The notes under the pieces: generated by a model
Told to the model about the DNA's origin: nothing
The model's input: only the letters and a program-made list of their open reading frames with translations
Databases searched by the model: none
Position numbers and translations under genes: made by a program
Shown: piece after piece, positions 10,610 to 21,500 of the stretch
Layout of the letters: the number at the start of each line of letters is the position of its first letter
How positions within the stretch are numbered: the first letter of the stretch is position 1
Assembly: GCF_003144115.1 (NCBI RefSeq)
Contig: NW_020312019.1
Span: 346,438 to 410,437, forward strand
DNA from: Tilletiopsis washingtonensis
Lineage: Eukaryota > Basidiomycota > Exobasidiomycetes > Entylomatales
Length of the DNA: 64,000 nt
Direction of reading: 5' to 3'

Positions 10610-12593
10610 TCAAGCCCACGAGCGCTTGCCGGCGACCATCGGCCCGCTGCGCTTCACGACCTGGTGGTCCTTGGACTTGAACTGCTCGAGCTTCTTCATC
10701 GTGGCGTCCGAGAAGCCGAGGTGTGCCTGCACGACCTTGGGCGGCGTGAGCGCCAGCCAGTTGCTCAGCGAGATGTCCGAGTAGCGCGGCGACTTGAAGA
10801 CCTCGAGGAACGTGAGCGTGTCGTTGCCGATGTTCTCGACGTAGTGGCCCACGCTCTTCTGCAGATAGCCCACCGAGCCGGCCTGGAACTGGAGCCGCAT
10901 GGGTGTCAGCTGCTGCGTGAGAGTCAAAAGCAAAGCGATGCTCACGTTGTACGTGCGCGCGTTCGAGTCGCCGGCGAAGACGGTGATGCGTGCCGAGCCA
11001 GTGAGAAAGTAGTTCCACTCGTCTGCGGGGCGCTGTCAGAGGGCCACTCGCTCTCGCCAAGCCGTACTGCTCACCAGACAGCGGGTGCCAGTGCCTGAAG
11101 GCAACGAGGGTCAGATCGCAATCTGTTGAGCCTGTCCGCTGACACTCACAGCTCGCGCATCGCTCCGGGCTCAACCGTCACGAGCGCCGCAGAGATCGTC
11201 TTGCTCGCTGGAAACTTTCGCGTATCGAGCACCTTGACGGTGCCTCCGTTGAGCTGCTTGACGGGCTCCTTGGACCACGGGAAAATGAAGCTATAGATGG
11301 CGTCAGCAGGCGCGAGGATGACAGCGCAAGAGCCGCCACCATGCCTCACGTGCTGGGCACCTCGCCGGCGGGGTTCTCGACCTGCTCATCGTCGTCTCCC
11401 GGTGCCTTGCTGGGGAAAATGTAGAGCTGCTCTCCTGGCACCTTGTTAAAGTCGTCGTTGGTGAGCCCCGGAAAATTCTAAGAAGGGCGCAGATGTCAGC
11501 TCGGAGGCGTGGCAGTGCGGCGCAGGGCTGCGTACCTTGACGACGACCTCGCGCGGGATGTGAGCCGTGAAGTCAGTCAGAAGCAGAGTGCTGTCCTCGC
11601 TAAAGTTGCCGTCGTCAAACACGAGCAGGAACTCGCCGCCACCCTTGGAGAGCGCTTGGATGTAGTGAGGCACGCCGGAAGGGAAATACCAGACGTCGCC
11701 GGGCTCGAGATCGCCGATCTGGTTGCGGCCCTCCTCGTCGACGGCTCCGACGCGGAAAGAGCCCTTCATGATGTATGCCCACTCGGCACTTTGATGCCAG
11801 TGGAGCTCTCGAATGGCACCCTCTGTAGAGAGCGGTGTGAGCAGGCGAACGAAGCGGCGGTACGAACAGGCGAACGGGAGCCTCTCGCGGCCCCCATGGT
11901 CACGGGCGCGTCGTCGCCTCGTGCGGCATCGCGCGCCTCGATGCCTCTCGCGTTGCAACCACCCTCATCCCACTCAGAAACCCGTATCAACACTCAACTT
12001 CCAAGCGCATGTTCACGGCCGCCATTTCCGTTGCGACGGGCAGGACCTTGACGTTCTGCTGGCGCGCCCAGCCGCCCGTCTGGAGGCGATTGTGCGAGAG
12101 CGCGAAGGGCCATGCGGCGTTGGGCACGGTCCCGTGGTCCGTCGACGGCGGCGCAAGCATGTCGGGGTTCTGACGATCGATCGCTGCACATCACAGGTCA
12201 GTACGGCCATGAGGAGGGCCATGAGGAGGGCTACAAGACATGAAACGCACGCGTGTTGTGCGGCCCCTCCTGCGACGCTCCCGTGTTGCCACGAATCGGC
12301 TGAGGCAGTTTGCCCTTCTCGTGGAACTCAGCCCACATGCTTGTGTCGCTGATGTTGCTGATGTACTCGACGGGGTACGTGCTGGCCTCGTTCTTGACAG
12401 CCTCTGTCTGCGCGGCGATGCGCAGCTGGAAGCGGCGACGCAGCTCGGCCAGCTCTTCGGGCGACGCGGCGGGCGCACGGCGCGCCAGACCGCCGGCCTT
12501 GGAGAGAGAGGCCATGTCGGGGAAGGCAGGGATGGCTGCGGCGAAGGGCAGCAGCGCAGCCAGGGCCGCGAGCGACGGGAGAGGGACGAGCAT
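10610..12593 (-). CDS. oxdC: Secreted bicupin oxalate decarboxylase
   Basis: Eight exons on the minus strand (12593-12251, 12183-11999, 11820-11536, 11477-11350, 11290-11150, 11094-11075, 11022-10946, 10912-10610) encode 493 residues. A signal peptide ([20 protein letters not shown]) and a propeptide-like Arg/Ala region precede two cupin domains. Mn ligands are H183, H185, E189 and H228 in cupin 1, and H362, H364, E369 and H416 in cupin 2. The active-site lid reads SEDST (250-254), close to the SENST lid of decarboxylases, with the catalytic glutamate E251 kept. The enzyme converts oxalate to formate and CO2 outside the cell. The exon 2/3 junction is the weak point: the donor is GTTGAG and the acceptor was chosen only by phase. 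Identification is otherwise strong. Confidence 0.93.
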
Positions 12594-13560
12594 GGCGGGC
12601 GGGCTTGACGTGGTGGTTGCGGGAGGGGCTCTGCTTGCGAGCAGGGTGGGCGGCGCAGAGGGCCTCCTTATGTATGCGAGCGAGCATGGCGCTCTCGATC
12701 GCCGGGGTCGGCTGCTCGTGCGGGGCACGCCATCGAAGGCGGCTCGAGGGCAGGGCTCGGGGCATGATAGTCATGCTCCACACCCTGCCGCTGCTGCCGT
12801 GCGGCAGAGAGGGACAGGCGCCTTCTGCTGCTGCTCCCGAGCTGCCTGCATGCTGCGGTGTGCGTGGTCTGTGCACACAGCGAAGCGAAGCTCTCCCGCG
12901 GCGTGCTTCTGAGCCGCCGGCCCCCGCAAGCGCGGGTCCGCCTCGATGCCGGCTTGCGTGCGCCGCAGCGCCATCATCTTACTCTGCCGCCGCGCCGCTG
13001 CCGCACAAGCGTGCTCGCCGCTTGGTGCCGGCCGCGGCATCTCGTTGCTTTTGCGCCGCCCTCGGTCAGATCTGCTTTCGCTCACTCCGCCATCAAGCGC
13101 ACACAGCGAGGGCAAGACGGCACAGAGCGACGCATGTCCGACACGTCCGAAGCGCCAAAAGTCGCGCCTCCACACGCATGCATGCGCGGGCGCGTTGCTG
13201 CCGTGCCGCTGCGGCTTGTGCCGGCCGCATGCTACGCACTCTTCCATCCTTTACAGGCAGCCTTGCGCTCATCCATGACACCCACGACATGTCTCACACG
13301 CACTGAGATCTGCGCCTAGCGCAAGCCATCTCTCTGGCTGCGCGTGCCGAGGTTTGATTGCACCCGCGCATGGCATAGAGCGCGCGCCGTGCCGCCGGCT
13401 CTCACCCAGCATCACAGCTGCGGCATGCCAAGGGTGTATCGGGCGAGATCGCCCGGCGATGATCATTAAGGATAGATGTTCTCATGGCGAGGCATAAGGA
13501 GGCATAGCGAGAAGAGCGGGCAAGCGCATAGGCAGCATGACCGAGCAGACCGTCGAGCGA
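12594..13560. other. Promoter region of the oxalate decarboxylase gene
   Basis: About 970 nt between two minus-strand genes. Apart from the TATA-like element at 12667-12674, I see only shadow frames (for example 12771-13247 minus) without family similarity. No repeat or RNA gene. Confidence 0.5.
12667..12674 (-). promoter_or_regulatory. TATA-like element of the oxalate decarboxylase gene
   Basis: Minus-strand TACATAAG, about 75 nt upstream of the start codon at 12593. The same spacing is seen for TATA-like elements of two other secreted-protein genes in the window. Confidence 0.4.
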
Positions 13561-14741
13561 TCAGGCCTTCTGCGACTGGTTGCGCGCGATCTCGCCGCAG
13601 TCCGAGAGGCCGAAGTTGGCGTTCACGGTGGCGGGCGCAAGGCCGACAGCCGATGAGCTCCAGCTCTGCAGGCCCTTCCACTGCATCGGCGTGGGCGTGA
13701 GGGGCGAGTAGGCTGGGATAGAGTACGCAGGTCAGTGTCGGCCGCAGATAATGACGACCCAGCGCAGGACTCACTCTCGACGTCGCCCGTGGCGAAGAAG
13801 GGCTCGGCGAACGGCACGGTCCAGTCGAACGTCTGCGTCGTGCAGCCATCGCCCGAGTAGGTGATGGGCTGGCCTTGAATAGCCTGGAACATCTCCGCAG
13901 TCACGGATCGCTGCGGCGCCGGCTCGAAGAGCGCCTCAAAGCGCGGGCCCTCGGGGCCGGGTCCGTCAATCTGCATAGTCTGCGTTTAGTATGGAGGGCG
14001 TTGCCGACGAGGCGCACCACTCACGGCATTCGCCAGACCCTGCAGGATCTGGAAGGAGAAGAGACCGGGCGCGATCTGCGAGTAGGCCTGCAGCAAAGCG
14101 TGAGTATTAGAAAGCCCTGCTTCGTCGAAGAAATTGCCTCACCGCATCCTTGGGCTTGAAGGTCGCGACCTCGGAGTCGATCTTGGCAAGCACGCTGACC
14201 GTCGAGGGGATGAGCTGGTCCTGGTAGACGTGCTGGATGAAGGAGAAGGGCGTCTTGCCGTCCTTGGCCGCATCGACGAAGGGCACGATGAGGGAGAAGG
14301 AGTTGAGCCGGTCGATGCGGAGATCGATGCCGGCGAGGCGCTGGCGAATGTCGCTCATGTACCTGGTGCCGACGGAATCAGCATCAGCAGACGCTCATAC
14401 AGAGCTCTCTCCACTCTGTGCTCACTGCTGCGAGAAGAGCAGCACGTGCTCGTCGTCCTTGAGGAAGTCGGCCGGCAGGCCAGTCACGGGCAGCAGCTGG
14501 ATGTCGCCGGCGAGCTGTTGCGCAAACGTCTTGGAAACGGGCGCCAGGTGAAGCGTGAAGTTTCCAGCGGACGTCATGTCCGTCTCGTGGCCGTAGAAGT
14601 ACTGCAGTCGGCGAGAACGGTCAGATATGTCTGTGGTCAAAGCCCACGCAAGCGACGCACCGTGTTCGGACCCTGACGCGGCACAAGGCCAGCGAGGGCG
14701 AGCGGCACGAGCGCAAAGACAGAGACGATGGAGCGGAGCAT
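13561..14741 (-). CDS. Predicted secreted protein of unknown family
   Basis: Six exons on the minus strand (14741-14661, 14601-14426, 14362-14143, 14087-14025, 13979-13775, 13712-13561) encode 298 residues with all phases closing. The N-terminus MLRSIVSVFALVPLALAGLV is a clear signal peptide, followed by a probable cleavage or dibasic-like site at PRQ. The mature part has no membrane segment. It contains runs such as YFYGHETDMTSAGNFTLHL, a possible N-glycosylation site (NFT) and one conspicuous cysteine pair near the C-terminal half (GDGCTTQTF, LSDCGEI) that could form a disulphide. I do not recognise the family. Its position beside the secreted oxalate decarboxylase, same strand, suggests an extracellular role, but co-regulation is inference. 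Confidence 0.8.
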
Positions 14742-15544
14742 GGTAAAATGGGAGAGATAGAGAGGGTGGTGGGGCTGACGGACCCTTGCCTCGCAGCGAG
14801 CTCGGCCTTATGAGCGCGATCCCAAAGCAGACGCGGCATCGCCAGGCCGAGGCTGAGGCGAACGATGGGCCCACACGGAGCATGCTGAGTGAAGCTCGCC
14901 CACCCCTGTGGCCGCCACACTGAGTGCTTCTAGGGCCTCTGACTTCTCTGAAGCGCGGCAGGGGCCGAGCCGCGAGTGCAAACGTGCAGGCTCTCGCTGG
15001 TCTCCTGCGGCCTGCTGCCCACGAGCGGAATGCGTACCACCTCTTGATCAACAGATGGAATGACGAGAGGGGCACTCTCATATCGCCCCGTTCTTCTCCG
15101 GCACCCGGCAAGGTGCGCATTTGCCTGGGCGCGGAATGCAGATGCCGACGCAAGGCATCGAGGAGGAGGTCCGCGCACGCTTATAGCGCATCAGCGGCTG
15201 TGTGTCCTCATCGAGAGGCCCCGGCGTCCGAGACCTAAGCCTTAGGCTCGCAGGTCTCGCTCCCACGCTTGATGGCCTCATGAGTGTTCGTCAGAGCACA
15301 GCGTTGTCCCTGCTCTGCGATCGTGCTGCGTCGTCGAGGCGCAGCATGCAGGCATCGAGGTGTGGTGGTGCTGAGCATGGGAACGGCGCGCCTCGCGCGG
15401 CTCGCCGGTGGCCGAGCGAGCGCTTCCTCTGCTGTGGTGCCGCGTCGCCGGCCCAGCCGGGCCGGCGCGCTGCCTGCACCTGCCTCTCTGCCCCGCACTG
15501 CCCCTCGCGCCGACCTTCTGCCCTCACCACTCAGCCCCGCGAGC
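14742..15544. other. Shared promoter region (divergent genes)
   Basis: About 800 nt between the secreted-protein gene and the dehydrogenase gene. It includes the TATA-like element at 14807-14814. From 15284 the frame of the dehydrogenase is open upstream of the chosen start (see findings). Confidence 0.5.
14807..14814 (-). promoter_or_regulatory. TATA-like element of the unknown secreted-protein gene
   Basis: Minus-strand CTCATAAG about 66 nt upstream of the ATG at 14741, comparable in spacing to the elements at 12667 and 43784. Confidence 0.35.
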
Positions 15545-16796
15545 ATGCCCGACGCCCTCACCCTGCCGCCCATCCCGGCGCCGAGCGCGCTCTTCGACCT
15601 CACCGGCCGTGTCGCGCTCGTGACGGGCGGTGGCACTGGCCTTGGTCTCGCGATGGCCACGGCGTACGTGCGTGCCGGCGCGCAGGGTGAGTGTCGCAGC
15701 ATCAGCGGCCCGAGCGAGATGGCGTCTGCGCGATGAGCAGCATGCAGCGGGAACAGAGCGCTGGCTGAGGCCTGGACTGCAGTCAGCGCCCGTCGACTCA
15801 GCAGGCCGTCGGCTGACCTTCTGCGCTCAGTGTACATCTCGTCGCGCAAGATGGCCAACCTCACCGCCGCGGCGTAAGTGACGCAGCTGGACAATGTGAC
15901 GAGAGCTCGCGCTGATGCTGTTGCAGCGATGCGCTCAATGCGATCCGTGCTGGCTCGTGCGTGCCCATCACGTCGAACCTCGGCGATGCGGCCGGCTGCC
16001 ATGCGCTGGCAGACGAGATGGCGAAGCGCGTGCAGCAGCTCGACATTCTCGTCAACAACAGCGGCGTGGCGTGGGCGAGTCCGATGGAGTCGGTGGAGGA
16101 GCGTCGCGGCTGGGACAATGTCTTCAACCTGTGAGTGCAGCAACGGTGCAGCTCGGACGGCACGCTCACGTCGACGCAGCAACACAAAGTCGGTCTTCTA
16201 CCTCACCGTCGCGCTGCTGCCGCTGCTCAAGAAGGGCAAGAGCGTCGAGCAGCCGGCGCAGGTCATCAACATCTCGAGCATCTACGGCAGCCTGCCGCAC
16301 GCCAACATGCCCACCGCCAAGGTCGGCCACGGCGCGTGGAGCTATCTGAGCTCCAAGGCCGCTACGTCTCATCTTACGCGCGTGCTAGCCGCGAAGCTCA
16401 AGCCTGGTGAGCTGCAGCGGGACGTGCCCAGGCTTCGCGAGCTGACCCTGGCGCAGAGCACATCAACGTCAACGCACTCGCACCAGGCTTCTTCCCGACG
16501 ACCATGACGCGCAGCGGCGAGAGCGATGCGCTCGACGCCTCGCACCCGGGCGGCCGCATGGGCTCGCAGTACGATCTGGCAGGGCCAGCACTGCTGCTCG
16601 CGACCAACGCGCATCTGTCGGGCGTCACGCTGCCCATCGACGGCGGTGCCACACTCATCCCTGCTGCCAGACTGCCACCAGGTGCGTCTGATCGGACGAC
16701 GAGCACCTGCCACTCGCTGACGCGCTCTCTCCCAAAGGCACGCGCGAGAGACACATGCCCGTCGAGCGGGCAGATCGACTGAATGCCAAGCTGTGA
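15545..16796 (+). CDS. Short-chain dehydrogenase/reductase with C-terminal peroxisomal signal
   Basis: Six exons (15545-15686, 15831-15873, 15927-16130, 16180-16406, 16457-16681, 16738-16796) encode 299 residues. A Rossmann fold is shown by TGGGTGLG (27-34) and by LVNNSGV, a variant of NNAG. The catalytic triad is S162 or S163, Y185 and K189 (YLSSK). VNALAPGFFPT and LPIDGGAT are typical SDR substrate-loop and C-terminal elements. NAD(P)H-dependent oxidoreduction is expected; the substrate is unknown. The last intron (56 nt, donor GTGCGT, branch GCTGAC, acceptor AAAG) changes the C-terminus: spliced mRNA ends NAKL, a PTS1 signal, while the unspliced frame ends at 16782 with QID. An in-frame upstream ATG at 15377 would add an Arg/Ala-rich leader. 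Confidence 0.9.
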
Positions 16797-16925
16797 TGAG
16801 AAGCCCGACACGGAATGCATCGGATGACCACCCAGGCTAGGGATTTGCTTGCGCAGGTTCGTCTATGGATTGCGGAGATGTTGCAGCACGGGAATATTAG
16901 CAGCGCAGACGCAGCGACGACCGCC

Positions 16926-18164
16926 TCACTTGCGCAGCTCGGCGAAGCGCTTCTCGGCCTGCCGCTTGACATCCTCGAGCGTCGAGAGCCCCTCGTGGCC
17001 GGCGTTGCTGACGGCGTTCTTGAGCTCGCCGCCCTCCTTCTCGAGCCACTGCTCGAGCGACTGGCCGGCCTTCTTGGCCTCGTGTGCCGCGTCCTGCAGG
17101 CGCGACACGATGGGCGCCTCGAGCCGGTCGACCTTGGCGTCGATCTTGGCCTCGTTCTGGCCGCCTGCGGATTGCACTGCAGCGGACCGGGCGTCAGAAG
17201 GACATCAGCTGGGCACGGCACACGCAGCACTCACCGCTCAGGTACGTGTTCCAGCCCACCGACACGGCGTTCCTGCGTAGAGCATGAGCGCATAATCCAC
17301 CACACGCGTACGCAGGAGCTACTCACACGAAGAGCAGCCGCAGGTTGACCGGCACGACGGCAAAGTTGAGCGCCTGCACCGGCGCCCACACACCCAGCGC
17401 CGCCTTGTACGTCGGGCCCCAGGACTGTGAGGCAAGAGCGCGCTTTAGCACACTTGAGTAGACAGTACCACCGCGCGCAACTCACCTTCTTGATCTTGGC
17501 CTTGGCCTCCTCCAGGCTCTTGCCCTCCATCAGCGTCGTGGAGGTGAAGAAGACGCAGATGATCACTGGCGACATGAGGAGCTGGTCGAGTGCCAGCTGC
17601 AGACGCGTGACCTGGCATCAGAGCTAGCACAGAGGCCTGTACTTCTCGCAGCCGCACTCACCTTGGTAGCGATGTTGCCTGCGCGGCTGCCAGTGTTGAC
17701 GCGCTCCAGCACCTTGCCGAACCCTGGGCGTCTCAGGTCAGCGCATGCACGTCAGGCCAGTGTGAGGTGCCGACGCGCAGTCGCGACAGCATGTGAAGAC
17801 TGCTCCCGTCGCTAGTCTCTACTCCTCGCCTTGACAGTGCCGCTCATCGCAGGCCTGGCTGCTGCCCGGCGCACCCTCCGGTGTGCTGGACCTCCTGGCT
17901 TGCCCAAGTCACTTGCGATCTGGCGTGCCTGTGTTCGCCTCACGGTAGCCTGGCTCAGCACTCACACGTGCTCATGATGGGCGCAAAGATGGCGCCGCCG
18001 TACGTGGCGAGGCGCGCCGTGCGCACGAGGTCGTGGTTGGCGCCGCGCTTCTCGACGGCCTGCTGGGCGATGGTGTCGCCCGTGGCAAAGAGCACGGCGG
18101 CGCTCGCGCACTGGCGCGGCAGCGTCGACGACGAGGCGTGGAGCATGCGCATGAAGGCGGCCAT
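16926..18164 (-). CDS. sym1: Mpv17/PMP22-family membrane protein (Sym1-like) with C-terminal extension
   Basis: Six exons on the minus strand (18164-17966, 17723-17662, 17611-17486, 17424-17327, 17272-17235, 17176-16926) encode 257 residues. Mpv17 hallmarks are present: the G-D-x-I-A-Q-Q element near residue 30, [41 protein letters not shown] and an ending TYLS. Family members are about 180-200 residues and sit in the mitochondrial inner or peroxisomal membrane; Sym1 acts in stress tolerance of mitochondrial metabolism. Here the last exon adds about 80 charged residues ([16 protein letters not shown] ... RFAELRK) predicted to be amphipathic helix, outside the usual fold. The gene is head-to-head with the giant coiled-coil gene (364-nt gap). 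Confidence 0.9.
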
Positions 18165-18527
18165 CTTGGATTGCGGATGCGACGTGTTGTGGTGGTGGTG
18201 GGAGACGGAGCAAGAGAGGGGCGCGGCCGCTTCCGACTGTTGGTTCTGCTGCGGTGAGAAGATACGAAAGCAACGGCCGGCCACGCCAAGCGGAGGCGCG
18301 CGTTGGCAGCGGTGACGTCGCGCGCCTTCGCACGCACCGCTCTGCTGCGCCGCCGCCGGCGTGCCGACCGGGTGCCGTGGGAGCAAGGAGGGCGCAAGCT
18401 GCGCCCCGCGGACTCCACGGCGCACGCTTCCCCGCCAGCGTGGCCCCTGCGCCGCACGCATCTCGACCTTCTCGCAAGACGTCCACCATCCCCTTCTCAC
18501 CTCTCGTCGCACCCTCATATCACGGCA
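18165..18527. other. Shared promoter (sym1 and coiled-coil gene)
   Basis: 363-nt divergent promoter with a pyrimidine-rich stretch just before the plus-strand ATG (18477-18520). No TATA box is seen. Confidence 0.5.
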
Positions 18528-21500
18528 ATGGCCGACGCGGCCGCCGACGAAGAGCGGGCACAGCGTGCTGCGCGTGCGCGCAAGGCGCTCAAGAAGGCTC
18601 AGGCTGCAAAGCGCAAGGCGGCCGAGGCCGATGCTGCTGGCAGTGGCAGCGTCGACGCGCCGACTGCCGCGGCGGGCTCGCCAGCACCCGAGAGCGGGCC
18701 CGTCAGTGGTGTCGCCACGCCAGTGGCTGAAGTACCAGACCCGGTCGTGGCACCACCAGCACCTTCGGCGCCCTCCGCGCCCACAGAAGAAGTGCGCGAT
18801 GCCGCCTCCCTCTTTGGCCCCGACTCCGGCGCCATCGGCGAGGAGGACGACTTCTTCAGCGCGCCGCCGGCCGCAGCGCAAGAGGCACCCACTCTCACTG
18901 CCTCTGCCACGCGCGCGCCTCCAAGCGCCATCTCCACGGCAGCCGGCGCAGGCGCGCCCATCCTCTCGCCGCCGCTGACGTCGCCGCCGCGCGCCAATGG
19001 TGCCGGCGTGGCGGTCAACGTGCGCCCGGCGCATCGCCGCTCCGGCAGCCAGTCAAGCAGCACGCACTCCCGCTCGCATGGCCGCACCGCCTCCTTCGCT
19101 ACACAGACCGAGGGTGAGGCGTCGCCCGAGGTGCTGGCGCTGCGAAGCACAGTGCAGCTGCTCCTCGGCGACAAGTCGAGCCTGACGGCTCGCCTGAACG
19201 AGCTCGAGACGCGCCTCGAGGAGCGAGTAGCGGAGGCGCAGAAGGCAAAAGAGGAGGCTACAGCGCAGGTGGATCAGGCCCAAAGACGCTTGAAAGAGGG
19301 CTTCGCGTTGCAGCGAGAGGCTGAGGGCCGCGAGCGAGCTCTGGTACGTCGCAGCAATCTCACGCTCCAGCGCAACGCTGATGTCCTCTCTCTTGGCGTC
19401 TTAAGCAAGATCAGCTGAAGAGTGCCAGCAGCGAGCTCTCTGCGGCTCAGGAGCGTCTCGCAGCAGGCCAGGCCTCAGCGTTCAGCGACGCCGCAGCAGC
19501 CCGGCAGCGCGCTGACGCCGCTGAGGCCGCCCTTGGCACGCTGCGAGCCTCGAGCGAGGCCCTGGCGCGCGAGAAGACGCAGCTGGAGGAAGCACGCAGC
19601 GCCAGCGAGTCGGAGCTGCGCTCCCTCCAGGACTCGCAGCGAGAGCGTGACAGCAAGGCGCAGGCAGAGTTGGCGGACGTGCGCAAGCAAATCGAGGAGC
19701 AGCGTGAGCAGCTGGCTTCTGACGCTGCGAGCGCTCGCCAGGCTCTCGAAGCGGCTCAAGCCGAGGCGCAGAGACTCAAAGGCGAGGCTTCGCAGAGCGC
19801 TTCTGCGCACGAGACTCGCCTTGCAGCGCTTCAGGCAGAGCTCAGCGAGTCGAAAGCGGCTGCAGGGCGCCGTGCAGAGGAGCTGGCTGCCGAGGCTAAG
19901 CAGGCTCGCGAGACATTGGCTGTCGCAGAGGCAAAGGCCGCGAGACTCAAGTCGGAGGCGTCAAGCAGCGACTCAGCGCACGAAGCGAGCCTCGCGGCGC
20001 TCCGCGCAGAGCTCAGCGGCGCGAAGCAAGCTCAGGATCGACAAGCCGAGCAATTGAGCACAGCGCAGCAGGCTCTCGAGTCTGCCAAGGGCGAGCTGGA
20101 CACACTGCGATCCACTGCCTCCGAGAGCTCCTCTGCAGGCGCCGCGCGCCTCGAGGCACTGCAGCGCGAGCTTGCCGATGCCAAGAAGGCCACCGACGCT
20201 CAGCGGCTGCAGCTCGACTCTGCAAAGGAGGAGCTGCAGAGCGCACGCGCCGAGATGGAGTCGCTCCGGTCGACTTCTGCCGAAAGCTCCTCTGCGGACC
20301 AGAAGCGCCTCGCGGCGCTGCAGGCCGACTTCGACTCTGCCAGCGAAGCACACAAGGCGGCCAGTGCCCAGCACGAGAAGAGCCTGGCTGAGGTCCGAAG
20401 CTCCCGAGAAGCGCTGGAAGCTCGTCTTCAAGAAGCGCAGGCGCAGCATGCTACCGCGCTCGAGCAGGCTCAGACTGAGAGCGCAGCTTCCCTGGATGCA
20501 CTGCGGGCCGAGCATGGCGAGGCGCTTTCAAGGTCGCAGGAGGAGCAGACGGCGCGCGAGCGGCAAACGCAAGAAGCCCACGCTGCGGCTCTGCTCGCCG
20601 CCGAGTCGCAGGCTCTTGGCTCGGGCGACGAGGCGCTGCAGGCTGCGCGTGCGGCGCATGCCAAGGAGCTCGAGGTGCGGGAGAAAGCTCACGCCTCGGC
20701 ACTTCAAAGTGCTCGCGATAAGACAGCCTCGATCAAGGAGACGCACGCTGCCGAGCTGTCCAGTCGCGAAGCCGCTCATGCCAAGGACCTCCAGACTAGA
20801 CTCGACTTGGCTGCTGACTCTCATCGTTCGGCTCTCGACTCTGCCAAGCAAGAGGCAGAGGCCCTGCTGGCGAAGACGCGCAGCGAGCACGTCGCGGCCC
20901 TGGCGGCCGCTGAGAAGACGCGGGCTTCAGAGCAGGCAGAACTCAAGCAGGCGCATGCCTCGTCGACGACCGCGCTCGAGAAGCAGCTTGCGAATGCGCG
21001 GGGCAGCCACGAGCAGGAGCTCAAGTCACTCCGAGGCAATCTCGACGCCAGCACCGCTCGTGCCAGCAAGGCGGAGGAGTCGGCGCAGAGCATCCGAGCC
21101 TCCGGCGAAGCACAGGCAAAGAAGCTCAGTGCCGAGCTCGACGCCGCGCAGAAAAAGGCCGACGACATCTCCGGACGGCTCGCTGCACTCGAGAGAGAGA
21201 AGACGGCGGCTGCAGCCACTGCAGCTGCGTCGCTCAGGTCCGCCCAGGAGGAGCGTGATGAGCTGCGTGCCGACATTCAGACCTTGCGCGAGTCGCTCAG
21301 CGAGGCGGACGCAGAGAAGCGCAAGGTCGATGAGCGGCTCAAGGCGGCTGATCAGCGCCTCAAAGACCGTACCGCTGCCCTTGAGAAGCAGGTCACGCAG
21401 ACGAAAGAGGAGCTGCGTGGTGCCAAGGAGTCGGCTGCGAGCGAGTCGAAGCGGCACGTCGAGGAGCTCGACAAGGCACGGTCGTCGCACGCGGACGAGC

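Noticed and set aside
10610-16796. Possible biosynthetic gene cluster (GGT-like enzyme, cupin, secreted protein, SDR)
   Set aside because: No core synthase, P450, transporter or transcription factor lies among them; the cupin is clearly an oxalate decarboxylase and the genes point in different directions.
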